Below are positions 9,574 through 19,236 of a stretch of 64,000 bases of DNA, in pieces (position 1 is the first letter of the stretch; every line of letters starts with the position of its first letter). The notes beneath the pieces are model-generated. The model was not told where the DNA came from. It worked only from the letters and a program-made list of their open reading frames with translations, and searched no databases. The stretch is from assembly GCA_020632655.1 (NCBI GenBank), contig JACKFD010000013.1, positions 92,471 through 156,470 on the forward strand, in the 5' to 3' direction. The DNA comes from Spirochaetaceae bacterium (lineage in GTDB: Bacteria > Myxococcota_A > UBA9160 > UBA4427). Both the position numbers and the translations under genes were made by a program.

Positions 9574-10697
9574 ACGGCTCCGGCGCGCAGGTCCGCCAGC
9601 TTGACGACGCGGCAGCGCACGGGCGGATGGTCGCCCTCGGACTCGATCCAGCGGAATAGCATGCCGCCGCAGTCGTGCCCGCAGGTCTCGAGCCAGTTCG
9701 GGAATCCGGGCCCGGGATCGTCGTGGGCGATCACGATCCGCAGCCCGCCGTCCGGCTCGTAGTGCGCGGTCGCCTTGTTGACGTGGATGCGATGACGCAG
9801 GTAGTCGAGGGACTCCATCCAGAAATTGCTGAGCTGGAGGTTCCAGGTGCCCTTCGCGGGGATGCGGTCGGCCTCGACGAGCAGGGCCTCCTCCGGGCCG
9901 AGTCGCCAGTAGCTCTGGAGGTAGTGGATGTTCGCGTCGCCACCGGCGCGCTGGCATCGCTCCTGATCGTCCGAGGGCAGCTCGTTCACGTGCCGCTCGT
10001 AGTCCTCCATCCAGTCGATGAAGAGGTTCGAGGTCCGGGTGACGAAGTTGGCGGCGCGCTCGAGCGCGGGCTCGAGGGCGAGGGGATCGAGGCGGTCGGC
10101 CCGGGCGTCGTCGCCCGGATCGAGGCACTCGATGTCGTAGCGGGCGGGCGTCTCGTCGGCGCGGACGTTGAAGGTCTGGCGCACGATGATCATCTCGCTC
10201 TCGGGCAGCATGGGCAGCCAGTTGCCGGGCTGCTCCTTCGCACTCACGAGGATCTCGAAGTCGCCGTTCGGCTCGACGTGCATCTTGCGCGAATCGATCT
10301 GGCCCGTCGGCCACATCTCGCCGTCGCGATCGTAGCTGCCGGCCTTGGTCCCGAAGCTCAGGTAGGGAACCGTGCCGAGGTTGCCGCGGATGCGGTAGTC
10401 GTGGCGGCCCGAGACATTGCAGTTGTGATAGATGTTGTCCGGGTTGTCGTTGCCGATCTTGATCGTCTCGTTCGAGAGCTGGTAGAAGCGCGGATGGCGC
10501 GGATCGCCGGACTCGATCTGGCTCTCGAGGCTCGCGCGCACGAGCCGGGTCAGGTAGCGGATGCCTTCGGCGCGATCGAAGGGCGTGGCCGGCGTGCTGG
10601 GCCGGAGCAGGGTCTCGCCGGCGCGTTCGAGGGCGCGGCAGAAGTCGCGCCACGCGCTTCCGTCCACGATTCGTCGTTCCTGCTCCGCCTGGGACAT
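9570..10697 (-). CDS. DUF1214-domain protein
   Basis: Encodes 375 residues. The middle contains RFYQLSNETIKIGNDNPDNIYHN and the C-terminal part KGTWNLQLSNFWMESLDYL plus a final HRIHVNKATAHYEPDGGLRIVIAH strand set, as in DUF1214 proteins. No signal peptide is evident. Function of the family is not established; such genes often sit among sterol, terpene or aromatic degradation genes. GGAGG lies just upstream of the ATG. It is followed with a four-base overlap by the DCC fusion gene, and preceded by a histidine kinase on the same strand with a 67-base gap. Confidence 0.85.
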   Translation of the reverse strand: MSQAEQERRIVDGSAWRDFCRALERAGETLLRPSTPATPFDRAEGIRYLTRLVRASLESQIESGDPRHPRFYQLSNETIKIGNDNPDNIYHNCNVSGRHDYRIRGNLGTVPYLSFGTKAGSYDRDGEMWPTGQIDSRKMHVEPNGDFEILVSAKEQPGNWLPMLPESEMIIVRQTFNVRADETPARYDIECLDPGDDARADRLDPLALEPALERAANFVTRTSNLFIDWMEDYERHVNELPSDDQERCQRAGGDANIHYLQSYWRLGPEEALLVEADRIPAKGTWNLQLSNFWMESLDYLRHRIHVNKATAHYEPDGGLRIVIAHDDPGPGFPNWLETCGHDCGGMLFRWIESEGDHPPVRCRVVKLADLRAGAV

Positions 10698-10764
10698 GCT
10701 CGCCTCCTTCCGGCCGCGTCCTCGCCGCGGCGTCCGGTGATTCTGGATGGTTTCGGAGGGAGGG

Positions 10765-13347
10765 TCAATCCGGGTCCGGAGGGCTCGGGGCGTGCGCGAT
10801 CGGCTCCGGCTCGACCTCCGCGAGGGGCAGCGCGATCACGACGCGGGTCCCGACGCCCGCCTCGGACTCGATGCGGATCGTGCCACCGTGATCCGTGACG
10901 ATGCCATGCGCGACGGAGAGGCCGAGTCCGGTTCCGCCGACCCGCGTGCGCGTCGAGTAGAAGGGCACGAAGGCCCGCTCGCGCTCCCGCTCGTCGAGCC
11001 CCCGTCCATCGTCGACCACCTCGATCAGCGCGATCTTGTCCCGCGTCTCGAGCGACGCGACGACGATCGCGCCCCCGTCGCGCGACTCGATCCCGTTGCG
11101 CAGCACGTTCACGAGCGCCTGCTCGATCTCGATCGGGCTCACCCGGACGAGGACCGACTCGGCCGGGACGTGGACGGAGACCTCGGCGCTGCGATCCGTC
11201 GCATAGGGTGCGATCGCGCGCCGGGCCCTTTGCAGGATCCGGCCGAGGTCCTCGATCCACTTCGCGGTCGGCTCGTCGCGGGCGAATTGCAGCATGCTGC
11301 GCACGATGCGTGCGCAGCGTCGGGCCTCGGCGAGATTCGTGCGCAGGGCCCGCTCGTAGATCGCCGCCGCCTCCGCCTCCTCCGCGCAGAGCAGGGCGTA
11401 CTCGCTGCTGTTCAGGATCGCGCCGATCGGGTTGTTGATCTGATGCGCGACGCCGGCGGCGAGGGTGCCGATCGCCGCGAGACGCTCGGCCTCGACCAAT
11501 CGGTTCTTCGACTCGACGAGCTCCCGCGTCCGGTCGGCGACGGTCTGCTCGAGCTGCTTCTGGTGCCGCTCGACATACGCCTCTGCGCGCTTGCGCGCGC
11601 TCAGGTCCTGCGTGACGACGAGGACCTGCCCGTCGTCGCCCATCGTCGCGGCCCCGACGAGCATCGGGATCCGCGCGCCGTTCTTCGCGAAGAAGGCCTT
11701 CTCGTAGGGCTGGGCGGCCCCGGTCCGCCGGATCTCCTCGATCGCCTCGAGGTCCCTCGGTCTGAGGTCCTCGGGCGTGATCGCGATCCAGTCGAGCGGC
11801 AGGTCCGACTGCTCGTAGCCGAGGGGCTGGAGGAAGGCGTCGTTCGCCTCGGTCATCCGACCACTCGGGGAGCCGAAGCAGACCCCCAGGATGTTCGAGT
11901 CGATCAGCATGCGGAGCTGTCGCTGCTCCCGGCGGAGGCGCGCCTCGAGCTCGACCCGCTCGGTCACGTCCATCGTCGCCCCGGCCACCCGGACGATTCG
12001 GCCCGACGCGTCGCGATCGAGCTCGGCGAGCACCCGCAGCGTGCGCAGTGACCCGTCGTTCGCGCGTCGCACCTGATAGTCGAGCTCGATCACCCCGTCG
12101 ACCTCGAGACCGAGCACGTAGCCCATCGCCATCCGCTCTCGGTAGCCGGGCGGAATCGCATCCTCGAAATCCCGCTTGCGAGGGCCGCCCGGCCGCGGCT
12201 CGAGCCCGAAGAGCCGGAAATGCTGGTCGGACCAGTACACGAAATCGGTTTCCGGGTGGTACTCCCAGCTTCCGAGGGAGGCGAGCCGCTCGGCGCGATT
12301 CAGGCGACGTTCGCGCTCGGCAGCGGCGCGCTCGTCGCGGCGCCGCTCGGTCACGTCGCGCAGCCGCCCGAGGACCCGCAATGCGCCGTCGGCGGTTCGG
12401 TAGGAGGTGAGCTCGGTTTCGTACCAGCGGATCCCTCCGGCGCTGGTCCTCGCCGGAAAGGGCCGTGGCCTCGAAGCGGCGACCACGTCCTCGGTGATGC
12501 GACCTTCGTCGAGGAGCTGGCGTGCGATCGGTTCGGCCGTGTCCGCCGGGTAGAAGTCGCGGATGTCGGCTCCCAGGAGCGAGCCGCCGGGCGCGAGTCC
12601 GAGGTGGTCTGCGTTCGGGCCGAGGAAGGTGATCCGACCCCGTTCGTCGACCTCGACGACGACGTCCCGCGTCGCCTGGGTGATGAGCTTGAGTCGCTCC
12701 TCGAAGGAGTGCGTCACGTCCTCCTGCTCCATCACGGAGCGACCGAGGCGATGGATGGCGAGCGCGGTCTGGGCGGCAAAGAGCGGGAAGCCCCCGGCGA
12801 TCCAGATCGGCAAGGCGAGGCGGTCGTATTCGCCTAGCATCCGCATCCTCGCGTCGAGGCACTCCGCGATCGAATAGACGAGGAAGGTCGCCCCGAGGAT
12901 CCGCTCGCCGATCGGCATGGCGGAGAAGGGCCGCCCCGTGAGCCGAGTCGCGACGACGCCCGCGAGCAGGACGAGGGCCGGGTCGGTCACGACGGCGACG
13001 GCGTAGCCGGCCGTGGGGTGGCCGCTCAGATGGAGACCCATGCGTGCGACGCCGATCACGAATCCGGAAGGCAGGACCCAGGACGGGACGGGACGCCCGA
13101 CGTGTTCGTACGCGCCCGCCAGCATCAGCGGGCCGACGGTCGAGCTGAAGAGGAAGCCCACGGGTCGCAGCTCGGGAACCTGGGGGACCCACGCGATCAG
13201 CCAGCCCGAGGCGAGCAGTGCGCTCCAGGCGAGCAGCCAGGTGCCGAGGGCGCGGGCGCCGACGCGATGACTCGTCAGGCCGAGCAGGACGATCAGCAGG
13301 ATCAGGGGCGCGAGGCCGAGCATCGCCACGCTCTGGATCGGCGTCAT
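10765..13347 (-). CDS. multi-PAS hybrid-less sensor histidine kinase
   Basis: Encodes 860 residues. Residues 1-210 form about seven hydrophobic helices, an integral-membrane sensor region. Three PAS/PAC units follow (about 225-345, 355-480 and 490-610; PAC endings such as GRLRDVTERR and AGATMDVTERV are clear), then a coiled linker and a HisKA domain with His635 in VAHQINNPIG. The ATPase domain has NVLRNGIES, DDGRGLD and GGTGLGLSV. No receiver domain is attached and no response regulator is adjacent, so it is an orphan kinase in this window. The start at 13347 is chosen for the strong GGGAGGGGG site immediately upstream. Signal unknown. Confidence 0.9.
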   Translation of the reverse strand: MTPIQSVAMLGLAPLILLIVLLGLTSHRVGARALGTWLLAWSALLASGWLIAWVPQVPELRPVGFLFSSTVGPLMLAGAYEHVGRPVPSWVLPSGFVIGVARMGLHLSGHPTAGYAVAVVTDPALVLLAGVVATRLTGRPFSAMPIGERILGATFLVYSIAECLDARMRMLGEYDRLALPIWIAGGFPLFAAQTALAIHRLGRSVMEQEDVTHSFEERLKLITQATRDVVVEVDERGRITFLGPNADHLGLAPGGSLLGADIRDFYPADTAEPIARQLLDEGRITEDVVAASRPRPFPARTSAGGIRWYETELTSYRTADGALRVLGRLRDVTERRRDERAAAERERRLNRAERLASLGSWEYHPETDFVYWSDQHFRLFGLEPRPGGPRKRDFEDAIPPGYRERMAMGYVLGLEVDGVIELDYQVRRANDGSLRTLRVLAELDRDASGRIVRVAGATMDVTERVELEARLRREQRQLRMLIDSNILGVCFGSPSGRMTEANDAFLQPLGYEQSDLPLDWIAITPEDLRPRDLEAIEEIRRTGAAQPYEKAFFAKNGARIPMLVGAATMGDDGQVLVVTQDLSARKRAEAYVERHQKQLEQTVADRTRELVESKNRLVEAERLAAIGTLAAGVAHQINNPIGAILNSSEYALLCAEEAEAAAIYERALRTNLAEARRCARIVRSMLQFARDEPTAKWIEDLGRILQRARRAIAPYATDRSAEVSVHVPAESVLVRVSPIEIEQALVNVLRNGIESRDGGAIVVASLETRDKIALIEVVDDGRGLDERERERAFVPFYSTRTRVGGTGLGLSVAHGIVTDHGGTIRIESEAGVGTRVVIALPLAEVEPEPIAHAPSPPDPD

Positions 13348-13458
13348 TCCCCCTCCCGCGAAGCCCCCGAGCAGTATAGACGGATGCGCACGCCGAGTGG
13401 GGGCCGGCACACGCTACGCTCGCGGGCCACCCTTCGACGCCCGCAGGAGCCCCGCCCC

Positions 13459-14748
13459 ATGCCCAGCCTCGTGGAGCGCGATCAGGCCGTCGTCTGGCAT
13501 CCCTACGCTCCGCCCGTCGCGACCCCCCTCTTCGCCGTGCGGGAGACCGAGGGTGTGTCGATCCGACTCGACGACGGTCGTTGGCTGATCGACGGGATGT
13601 CGTCCTGGTGGTCCGCGATCCACGGCTACCGGCACCCGCACATCGACGCGGCCCTCCGCGACCAGCTCGGGCGAATGCCCCATGTGATGTTCGGGGGAAT
13701 CACCCATGAGCCCGCCGTGCGGCTCTGCGAGCGCCTCGCCGCGTGCGCGCCCGACGGGCTCGAGCGGGTCTTCCTGAGCGACTCGGGCTCGGTCGCGGTC
13801 GAGGTCGCGATCAAGATGGCGCTGCAGACGCAGATCGCACGCGGTCGACCCGAGCGGAGCCGACTGCTCACGATTCGCGGCGGCTACCACGGCGACACCT
13901 TCGGCGCGATGGCGGTCTGCGATCCCGTGACGGGCATGCACGGACTCTTCGAGGGCGTGCTCGCGCGCCACCTCTTCGCGCCGCGACCGGAGTGCCGCTT
14001 CGACGAGCCTTGCGAGGACGAACACATCGCCGGGATCGCCGGGCTGCTCGACGATCATCGCGACGAGATCGCCGCGGTCATCCTCGAGCCGATCGTGCAG
14101 GGTGCCGGGGGGATGTGGTTCTACTCGCCCGACTATCTTCGGCGGGTGCGCGCGCTCTGCGACGAGGCCGAGGTGCTCCTGATCGCGGACGAGATCGCGA
14201 CGGGCTTCGGGCGGACGGGGCGACTCTTCGCGTGCGAGCACGCGGGCGTGACGCCCGACCTGCTCTGCGTCGGCAAGGCGTTGACGGGCGGGACGATGAC
14301 CCTGGCGGCGACGCTCGCGACGGGCGACGTCGCCGAGGCGCTCGGGCGCACGACGTCCGAGGGCGCGCCCGGCGTGTTCATGCACGGTCCGACCTTCATG
14401 GGCAACCCGCTCGCCTGCGCCGCCGCCAACGCGAGCCTCGACCTGCTCGACACCGGAGAGTGGCGTTCGCAGGTGGCGGCGATCGGCGAGCGACTCGAGG
14501 CGGGGCTCGAGCCCTGCCGCGCGCTCTCCGCCGTGGACGACGTGCGCGTGCTCGGCGCGATCGGTGTGGTCGAGCTGCACGAGCCCGTCGACATGGCCGT
14601 CGTGCAGCCGGCCTTCGTCGAGCAGGGCGTCTGGATCCGGCCCTTCGGGCGTCTCGTCTACACGATGCCTCCCTTCGTCACGCCGCCCGAGGCGGTCGAC
14701 CGCATCACGGCGGCGATGCAGGTCGTGATCGGCGCGATCGAGCGCTGA
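13459..14748 (+). CDS. bioA: adenosylmethionine-8-amino-7-oxononanoate aminotransferase
   Basis: Encodes 429 residues of a PLP-dependent class-III aminotransferase that makes 7,8-diaminopelargonate in biotin synthesis. BioA hallmarks are VWHPYAPP at the N-terminus, DGMSSWWSAIHGY (about residues 44-56), HVMFGGITH, and Lys273 in VGKALTGG as the expected PLP lysine. AGGAG precedes the ATG by nine bases. No bioF, bioD or bioB gene is nearby, so the pathway must be split across the genome. Divergent from the histidine kinase. Confidence 0.93.
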   Translation: MPSLVERDQAVVWHPYAPPVATPLFAVRETEGVSIRLDDGRWLIDGMSSWWSAIHGYRHPHIDAALRDQLGRMPHVMFGGITHEPAVRLCERLAACAPDGLERVFLSDSGSVAVEVAIKMALQTQIARGRPERSRLLTIRGGYHGDTFGAMAVCDPVTGMHGLFEGVLARHLFAPRPECRFDEPCEDEHIAGIAGLLDDHRDEIAAVILEPIVQGAGGMWFYSPDYLRRVRALCDEAEVLLIADEIATGFGRTGRLFACEHAGVTPDLLCVGKALTGGTMTLAATLATGDVAEALGRTTSEGAPGVFMHGPTFMGNPLACAAANASLDLLDTGEWRSQVAAIGERLEAGLEPCRALSAVDDVRVLGAIGVVELHEPVDMAVVQPAFVEQGVWIRPFGRLVYTMPPFVTPPEAVDRITAAMQVVIGAIER

Positions 14749-14759
14749 CCTGGGGTCAG
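14745..14759 (+). repeat. short inverted repeat at the bioA stop codon
   Basis: CTGACC and GGTCAG flank a TGG loop and overlap the stop codon. Without a T-tract it is a weak terminator candidate. I did not notice a second copy in the window. Confidence 0.3.
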
Positions 14760-14923
14760 ACCTCTCCGGCTTCGCAGGTCCACCCTGCGTCGTTAACATC
14801 GGACGTCGCTCGCGCGCCCCCGGCGCCGGGCCCGACCGGCCGCGGCGCACGGCGCGTGCCGGCCGTCCTTCCCCGCTTCCGCGCGTGAGCGCTCCGCAAC
14901 CCCGCCTCGCCAGGAGACCGAGC

Positions 14924-16111
14924 ATGGACCTGTCCTACACCGAAGAGCAGAACCGCTTCCGCGAGGAGGTCCGCGCCTGGATCGCCGACGCGATGCCGCC
15001 CGAGATGCGTCGCAAGGCGGACGAGGGGCGCAACTTCGAGCACGAGGAGATGATGGCCTGGCATCGCATCCTCTTCGCCAAGGGTTGGGTCGCGCCGAAC
15101 TGGCCCGAAGCGGTCGGTGGCCCCGGCTGGGACGTGGCCCGGCGTTCGATCTTCCAGGAGGAGTGCGTCCGGGCGAATACGCCGGGCCTCTCGCCCTTCG
15201 GCCTCAGCATGGTCGGCCCGCTCATCATCCAGTACGGGACCGACGAGCAGAAGCAGCGCTTCCTGCCGAAGATCCTCTCGGGCGAGGAGGTCTGGTGCCA
15301 GGGCTACTCCGAGCCGAACGCGGGCTCGGATCTCGCGAACCTCCAGCTGCGCGCGGACAAGGACGGCGACGACTACGTGCTGAACGGCCAGAAGACCTGG
15401 ACGAGCCACGCGCAGTACGCCGACTGGATCTTCGTGCTCTGCCGCACGAGCAGCGCGGGCCGCAAGCAGGAGGGCATCACCTTCCTGCTCGCCGACATCG
15501 GCAACACCCCCGGCATCGAGGTCAAGCCCTTCCTCACGACCGGCGGCACGCTCGCCTTCTCGGAGACCTGGTTCAAGGACGCGCGCGTGCCCCAGGCGAA
15601 TCGCGTGGGTCCGGAGGGAGGCGGCTGGTCGATGGCCAAGGCGCTCCTCGGCCACGAGCGAACCGGCATCGGCGGCATCGCCGAGTCCGACCGCGGCCTG
15701 CGCAAGGCCAAGCAGATCGCGCAGCGCACGAACGTCGGTCACGGCCGCCTCTTCGACGATCCCGACTTCCGGCGACGCATCGCCCGCAAGGAGATGCGCC
15801 TGCGCGCGATCGAGATCCTGAACCTGCGCCAGCTCGCCGCCGCCCAGCTCGGGCACGCGCCCGGCGCCGAGAGCTCGGTCCTCAAGATCGTCGGGACGGA
15901 GATGCAGCAGGAGACGACCGAGCTCTGCATGGACGCCATGGGGCACAACGCAATGGGCTGGCTCGATTCGCCCGAGGAGGCGCTGCCCGCCTATCAGCAG
16001 TCGGTCGCCTCGCAGTTCAACTACATGCGGGCCGCGACGATCTACGGCGGATCGAACGAGATCCAGAAGAACATCATCGCGAAGCAGATGCTTCGCCTGC
16101 CCGGAGCCTGA
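14924..16111 (+). CDS. acyl-CoA dehydrogenase, probable catalytic subunit of a heteromer
   Basis: Encodes 395 residues with the three-part acyl-CoA dehydrogenase fold: N-terminal helices, a middle beta domain with WCQGYSEPNAGSDLA, and a C-terminal helical domain ending IYGGSNEIQKNIIAKQML. The usual medium-chain catalytic Glu next to that loop is Gly here, while Glu245 in GHERTGIGG sits where isovaleryl-type and FadE26-like enzymes carry theirs. This suggests a catalytic alpha subunit. FAD flavoprotein; electrons would pass to ETF. AGGAG lies upstream of the ATG. The next gene starts four bases after its stop. Confidence 0.93.
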   Translation: MDLSYTEEQNRFREEVRAWIADAMPPEMRRKADEGRNFEHEEMMAWHRILFAKGWVAPNWPEAVGGPGWDVARRSIFQEECVRANTPGLSPFGLSMVGPLIIQYGTDEQKQRFLPKILSGEEVWCQGYSEPNAGSDLANLQLRADKDGDDYVLNGQKTWTSHAQYADWIFVLCRTSSAGRKQEGITFLLADIGNTPGIEVKPFLTTGGTLAFSETWFKDARVPQANRVGPEGGGWSMAKALLGHERTGIGGIAESDRGLRKAKQIAQRTNVGHGRLFDDPDFRRRIARKEMRLRAIEILNLRQLAAAQLGHAPGAESSVLKIVGTEMQQETTELCMDAMGHNAMGWLDSPEEALPAYQQSVASQFNYMRAATIYGGSNEIQKNIIAKQMLRLPGA

Positions 16112-16115
16112 TCCG

Positions 16116-17267
16116 ATGAACTTCGACCTGACCGAAGAGCAGCAGATGATCGTGGACCAGGCGGCCAAATTCGTCGCGAACGAGTCGCCGGTCGAGCGCT
16201 TCCGCAAGCTCCGCGAGACGGAGCGCGGCTGGGAGCCTGCGATGTGGGCGAAGATGGCCGAGCAGGGCTGGCTCTCGATCGCGATCCCCGAAGAGCAGGG
16301 CGGCTTCGGCGGCAGCTTCGTCGACCTGGCCCTCATCCTCGAGCAGCTCGGTCGCGGCCTCGTGCCGGAGCCCATCATCGCCTCGGCCGTGCTGGCCGGC
16401 GGCCTGCTGTCGGAGCTCGGCACCGAAGCCCAGCGAGCGTCCTTCCTCACGCCGATGATCGAGGGACGCACCTCGCTCGCCTTCGCGTACGCCGAGGAGC
16501 AGAGTCGGTACAACCCGGCCGACTGTCGCCTCGCGGCGAAGAAGCAGGGTGGGGGCTACGCGCTCACGGGCGAGAAGGTCTGGGTGCTGAACGGCCACGC
16601 CGCGGACCAGATCGTCGTGGTCGCGCGCACGGCCGGCGGGCCGCTCGACGAGGCGGGCCTCTCGCTCTTCGTCGTCGACGGGAACGCGAACGGGCTGACG
16701 CGGACCCGTGTCCCCGGCATGGACGGCCAGCGTACGGCGGTCCTGCGCTTCGACGGCGTCGAGGTCGGCGCCGATCGCCTGCTCGGGCGCGAGGGCGACG
16801 CCTTCGCGTCGATCGAGAAGGCCCTCGACCGCGGCGCCGCGGCGGCCTGCGCCGAGGGCTTCGGCCACGTGCAGGAGCTCTTCGAGCGGACCGTCGCCTA
16901 CTTGAAGGAGCGCGAGCAGTTCGGCGTGCCGATCGGCTCCTTCCAGGCGCTGCAGCACAAGGCGGTCGACATGTACGCGGAGATGGAGCTGTGTCGCGGG
17001 GCGATGATCCTGGCAGCGATCCAGGTCGACCATCCCGACGCGGAGCTGCGCAAGGCCGAGGTCTCGGCGGCGAAGCTCCAGCTCTCGGACGGCGGCTGGC
17101 TCGTGCAGAAGAATGCGATCCAGCTCTTCGGCGGGATCGGCGTGACGGACGAGCAGGACGAGGGCCTCTTCTTCAAGCGGTTGCGCGTGCTGCAGGGGCT
17201 CTTCGGGGACGCGGACTGGCACGTCGCACGCTTCCAGGGGCTGAAGCGCTTCGACGCGATCGATTGA
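16116..17267 (+). CDS. acyl-CoA dehydrogenase-like partner subunit
   Basis: Encodes 383 residues with the acyl-CoA dehydrogenase layout (FVANESPVERFRKLR, PEEQGGFGG, LTGEKVWVLNGHAAD, YLKEREQFGVPIGSFQALQHK). Both possible catalytic positions look altered: Asp238 occurs where the partner has Glu245, and the C-terminal active-site loop is replaced by RLRVLQGLFGD. Four bases separate it from the preceding dehydrogenase. Steroid-side-chain and some other degradation pathways use alpha2-beta2 pairs of this type, one subunit lacking the base; I infer the same here. The acyl substrate is unknown, though bulky CoA esters are typical. Confidence 0.9.
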   Translation: MNFDLTEEQQMIVDQAAKFVANESPVERFRKLRETERGWEPAMWAKMAEQGWLSIAIPEEQGGFGGSFVDLALILEQLGRGLVPEPIIASAVLAGGLLSELGTEAQRASFLTPMIEGRTSLAFAYAEEQSRYNPADCRLAAKKQGGGYALTGEKVWVLNGHAADQIVVVARTAGGPLDEAGLSLFVVDGNANGLTRTRVPGMDGQRTAVLRFDGVEVGADRLLGREGDAFASIEKALDRGAAAACAEGFGHVQELFERTVAYLKEREQFGVPIGSFQALQHKAVDMYAEMELCRGAMILAAIQVDHPDAELRKAEVSAAKLQLSDGGWLVQKNAIQLFGGIGVTDEQDEGLFFKRLRVLQGLFGDADWHVARFQGLKRFDAID

Positions 17268-17370
17268 GGCCTGGTGCCTCGTAGCGCGATCCCTTCCGTG
17301 TGTCGGGTGACACGAGCATGGGACGCATTTGAGCCGATGGGACGGCAGATCCACGATCGGACCCCGAAGC

Positions 17371-19173
17371 ATGCGTCGATTTCCGTTCGCCCCGTCCGTC
17401 GTGCTCGTCTTCGCGCTGTCCGTCGCATCCGATGCAGACGCCGGTCGTGACGGCCGCAGTCGGTCGAACACGGACGTCTCGCCGACCTATCGCATCGAGC
17501 CGAACGTGCGCGCGGACCACCACGATCACTCCGGTGCGTCCCCGGGCGACGTGCGCAGTCTCGACGGAAGCGGCAATCATCTCGACGACCCGGAGCGCAA
17601 CGCAGCCGGCACGCCCCTCCTTCGAAGCGTCGAGGCGGACTACGCGGACGGCGTCTCGTTCCCGGCCGGCGCCGAGCGGCCGGCTCCGCGCGCGATCAGC
17701 AACGCCGTGCACGCCCAGGACGACCTCGTTCCGAATCCACTCGGCACGAGCGACTTCCTCTGGCAGTGGGGTCAGTTCCTCGATCACGACCTCGACCTGA
17801 CCGAAGGCGTCGATCCGCCGGAGCCCTTGCCGATCGCCGTCCCGCTCGGCGACCTGCACTTCGATCCCACGGCGAGCGGAAGCGCGACGATTCCCTTCAA
17901 CCGCTCGATCCACGACCCGCGCAGTGGAACGGATCGCGCGAACCCGCGCGAACAGCTGAACGAGATCACGGGCTGGATCGACGCGTCGAACGTCTACGGC
18001 TCGGATCCCGAGCGGGCTGCGGCGCTGCGAGCGAACGACGGCACGGGCCGGCTCGCGACGGGCCCCGGCAGGCTCCTGCCCGACGACGACGGCACGCTCC
18101 CGAACGCGACCGGCGGAACGGTCGAGACGCTCTTTGTCGCCGGCGACGTGCGGGCCAACGAGCAGCTCGGCCTGATCGCGCTCCACACGCTCTTCGTGCG
18201 CGAGCACAATCGGCTGGCCGACGAGATCCGCCGTCTCGACCCGACGCTCGACGGCGATGCGATCTACGAGCGCGCCCGCCGTCGGGTCGGCGCCTTGATG
18301 CAGATCATCACCTACGAGGAGTTCCTGCCGGCCCTGCTCGGCCGGAACGCGATCGCGCCGTATGCGGGCTACGACCCCGCGGTCGACGCACGGATCGCCA
18401 ACGAGTTCTCGACCGCGGCCTTCCGGTTCGGTCACAGCGCGCTCCCGCCGCGTCTGCTGCGTCTGGACTCGCGACTGCGCGAGATGCCGGAGGGCCACGT
18501 CCCCTTGCGGGACGCCTTCTTCCACCCCGACCGCATCCGCTTCGAGGGCGGCATCGATCCGATCCTGCGCGGTCTCGCACACCAGCGGCATCAGCGGATC
18601 GACGTCTTCGTGATCGACGACGTACGCAACTTCCTCTTCGGGCCGCCCGGCGCCGGCGGCTTCGACCTCGTATCGCTGAACATCCAGCGCGGCCGCGACC
18701 ACGGCCTCGCGCGCTACGACGACGTCCGCGTCGCCTACGGGCTGCCCCGTGTCTCGCGCTTCGACGAGATCTCCCCCGATCCCGCGATCCGGGCGCGACT
18801 CGCATCGGTCTACCGGGAGGTCGACGAGATCGACCTCTGGGTCGGAGGACTCGCGGAGGACCCGGTCCCCGGCGCCCACGTGGGCCCCCTCGTGCGCGCG
18901 ATCCTGATCGAGCAGTTCACGGCGCTGCGCGACGGGGACCGATTCTGGTACGAGCGCGCGCTCGGGCGGCGCGAGCTCGATCGGCTTCGAGGTACACGCC
19001 TGTCGGACGTGATCCGTCGGAATACGGCGATTCGCGGCGAGATTCCCGACGACGTCTTCCGGGTCGCCCCGCGCGACCGGCGTCGCAGCAGCCGCCGTCA
19101 CCGCCCGGCGTCGGTCCGGGCGCCCGACCGGCTCGAATTCGAGCTCGTGATGCACGATCCGGATCAGGACTGA
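17371..19173 (+). CDS. secreted animal-type haem peroxidase
   Basis: Encodes 600 residues. An N-terminal signal peptide (residues 1-24, ending ASDADAG) is followed by the peroxidase domain. Distal His139 lies in WGQFLDHDL, then LFVREHNRLADE (about 275-286), proximal His355 in FRFGHSAL, and NIQRGRDHGLARYDD, all signatures of the myeloperoxidase/peroxinectin superfamily. These enzymes oxidise halides or phenols with hydrogen peroxide. The last 40 residues are Arg-rich and end in EFELVMHDPDQD. The ribosome site is weak; an upstream TTG in frame at 17329 is an alternative. Convergent with the FG-GAP protein. Confidence 0.93.
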   Translation: MRRFPFAPSVVLVFALSVASDADAGRDGRSRSNTDVSPTYRIEPNVRADHHDHSGASPGDVRSLDGSGNHLDDPERNAAGTPLLRSVEADYADGVSFPAGAERPAPRAISNAVHAQDDLVPNPLGTSDFLWQWGQFLDHDLDLTEGVDPPEPLPIAVPLGDLHFDPTASGSATIPFNRSIHDPRSGTDRANPREQLNEITGWIDASNVYGSDPERAAALRANDGTGRLATGPGRLLPDDDGTLPNATGGTVETLFVAGDVRANEQLGLIALHTLFVREHNRLADEIRRLDPTLDGDAIYERARRRVGALMQIITYEEFLPALLGRNAIAPYAGYDPAVDARIANEFSTAAFRFGHSALPPRLLRLDSRLREMPEGHVPLRDAFFHPDRIRFEGGIDPILRGLAHQRHQRIDVFVIDDVRNFLFGPPGAGGFDLVSLNIQRGRDHGLARYDDVRVAYGLPRVSRFDEISPDPAIRARLASVYREVDEIDLWVGGLAEDPVPGAHVGPLVRAILIEQFTALRDGDRFWYERALGRRELDRLRGTRLSDVIRRNTAIRGEIPDDVFRVAPRDRRRSSRRHRPASVRAPDRLEFELVMHDPDQD

Positions 19174-19192
19174 GATCGATCGGCGTCTACAT

Positions 19193-19210
19193 TGCGTCTC
19201 GATCGACGCA
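19193..19210. terminator. possible bidirectional hairpin between convergent genes
   Basis: TGCGTC and GACGCA form a 6-bp stem around a six-base loop in the 63-base gap between the peroxidase and the FG-GAP gene. There is no T-tract, so this is only a candidate terminator for either strand. Confidence 0.3.
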
Positions 19211-19236
19211 GCGATCGACCGCCTCGACGGGGGTGC

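Noticed and set aside
14745..14759. Member of a dispersed REP-type repeat
   Set aside because: I noticed only one copy in the window and no associated transposase.
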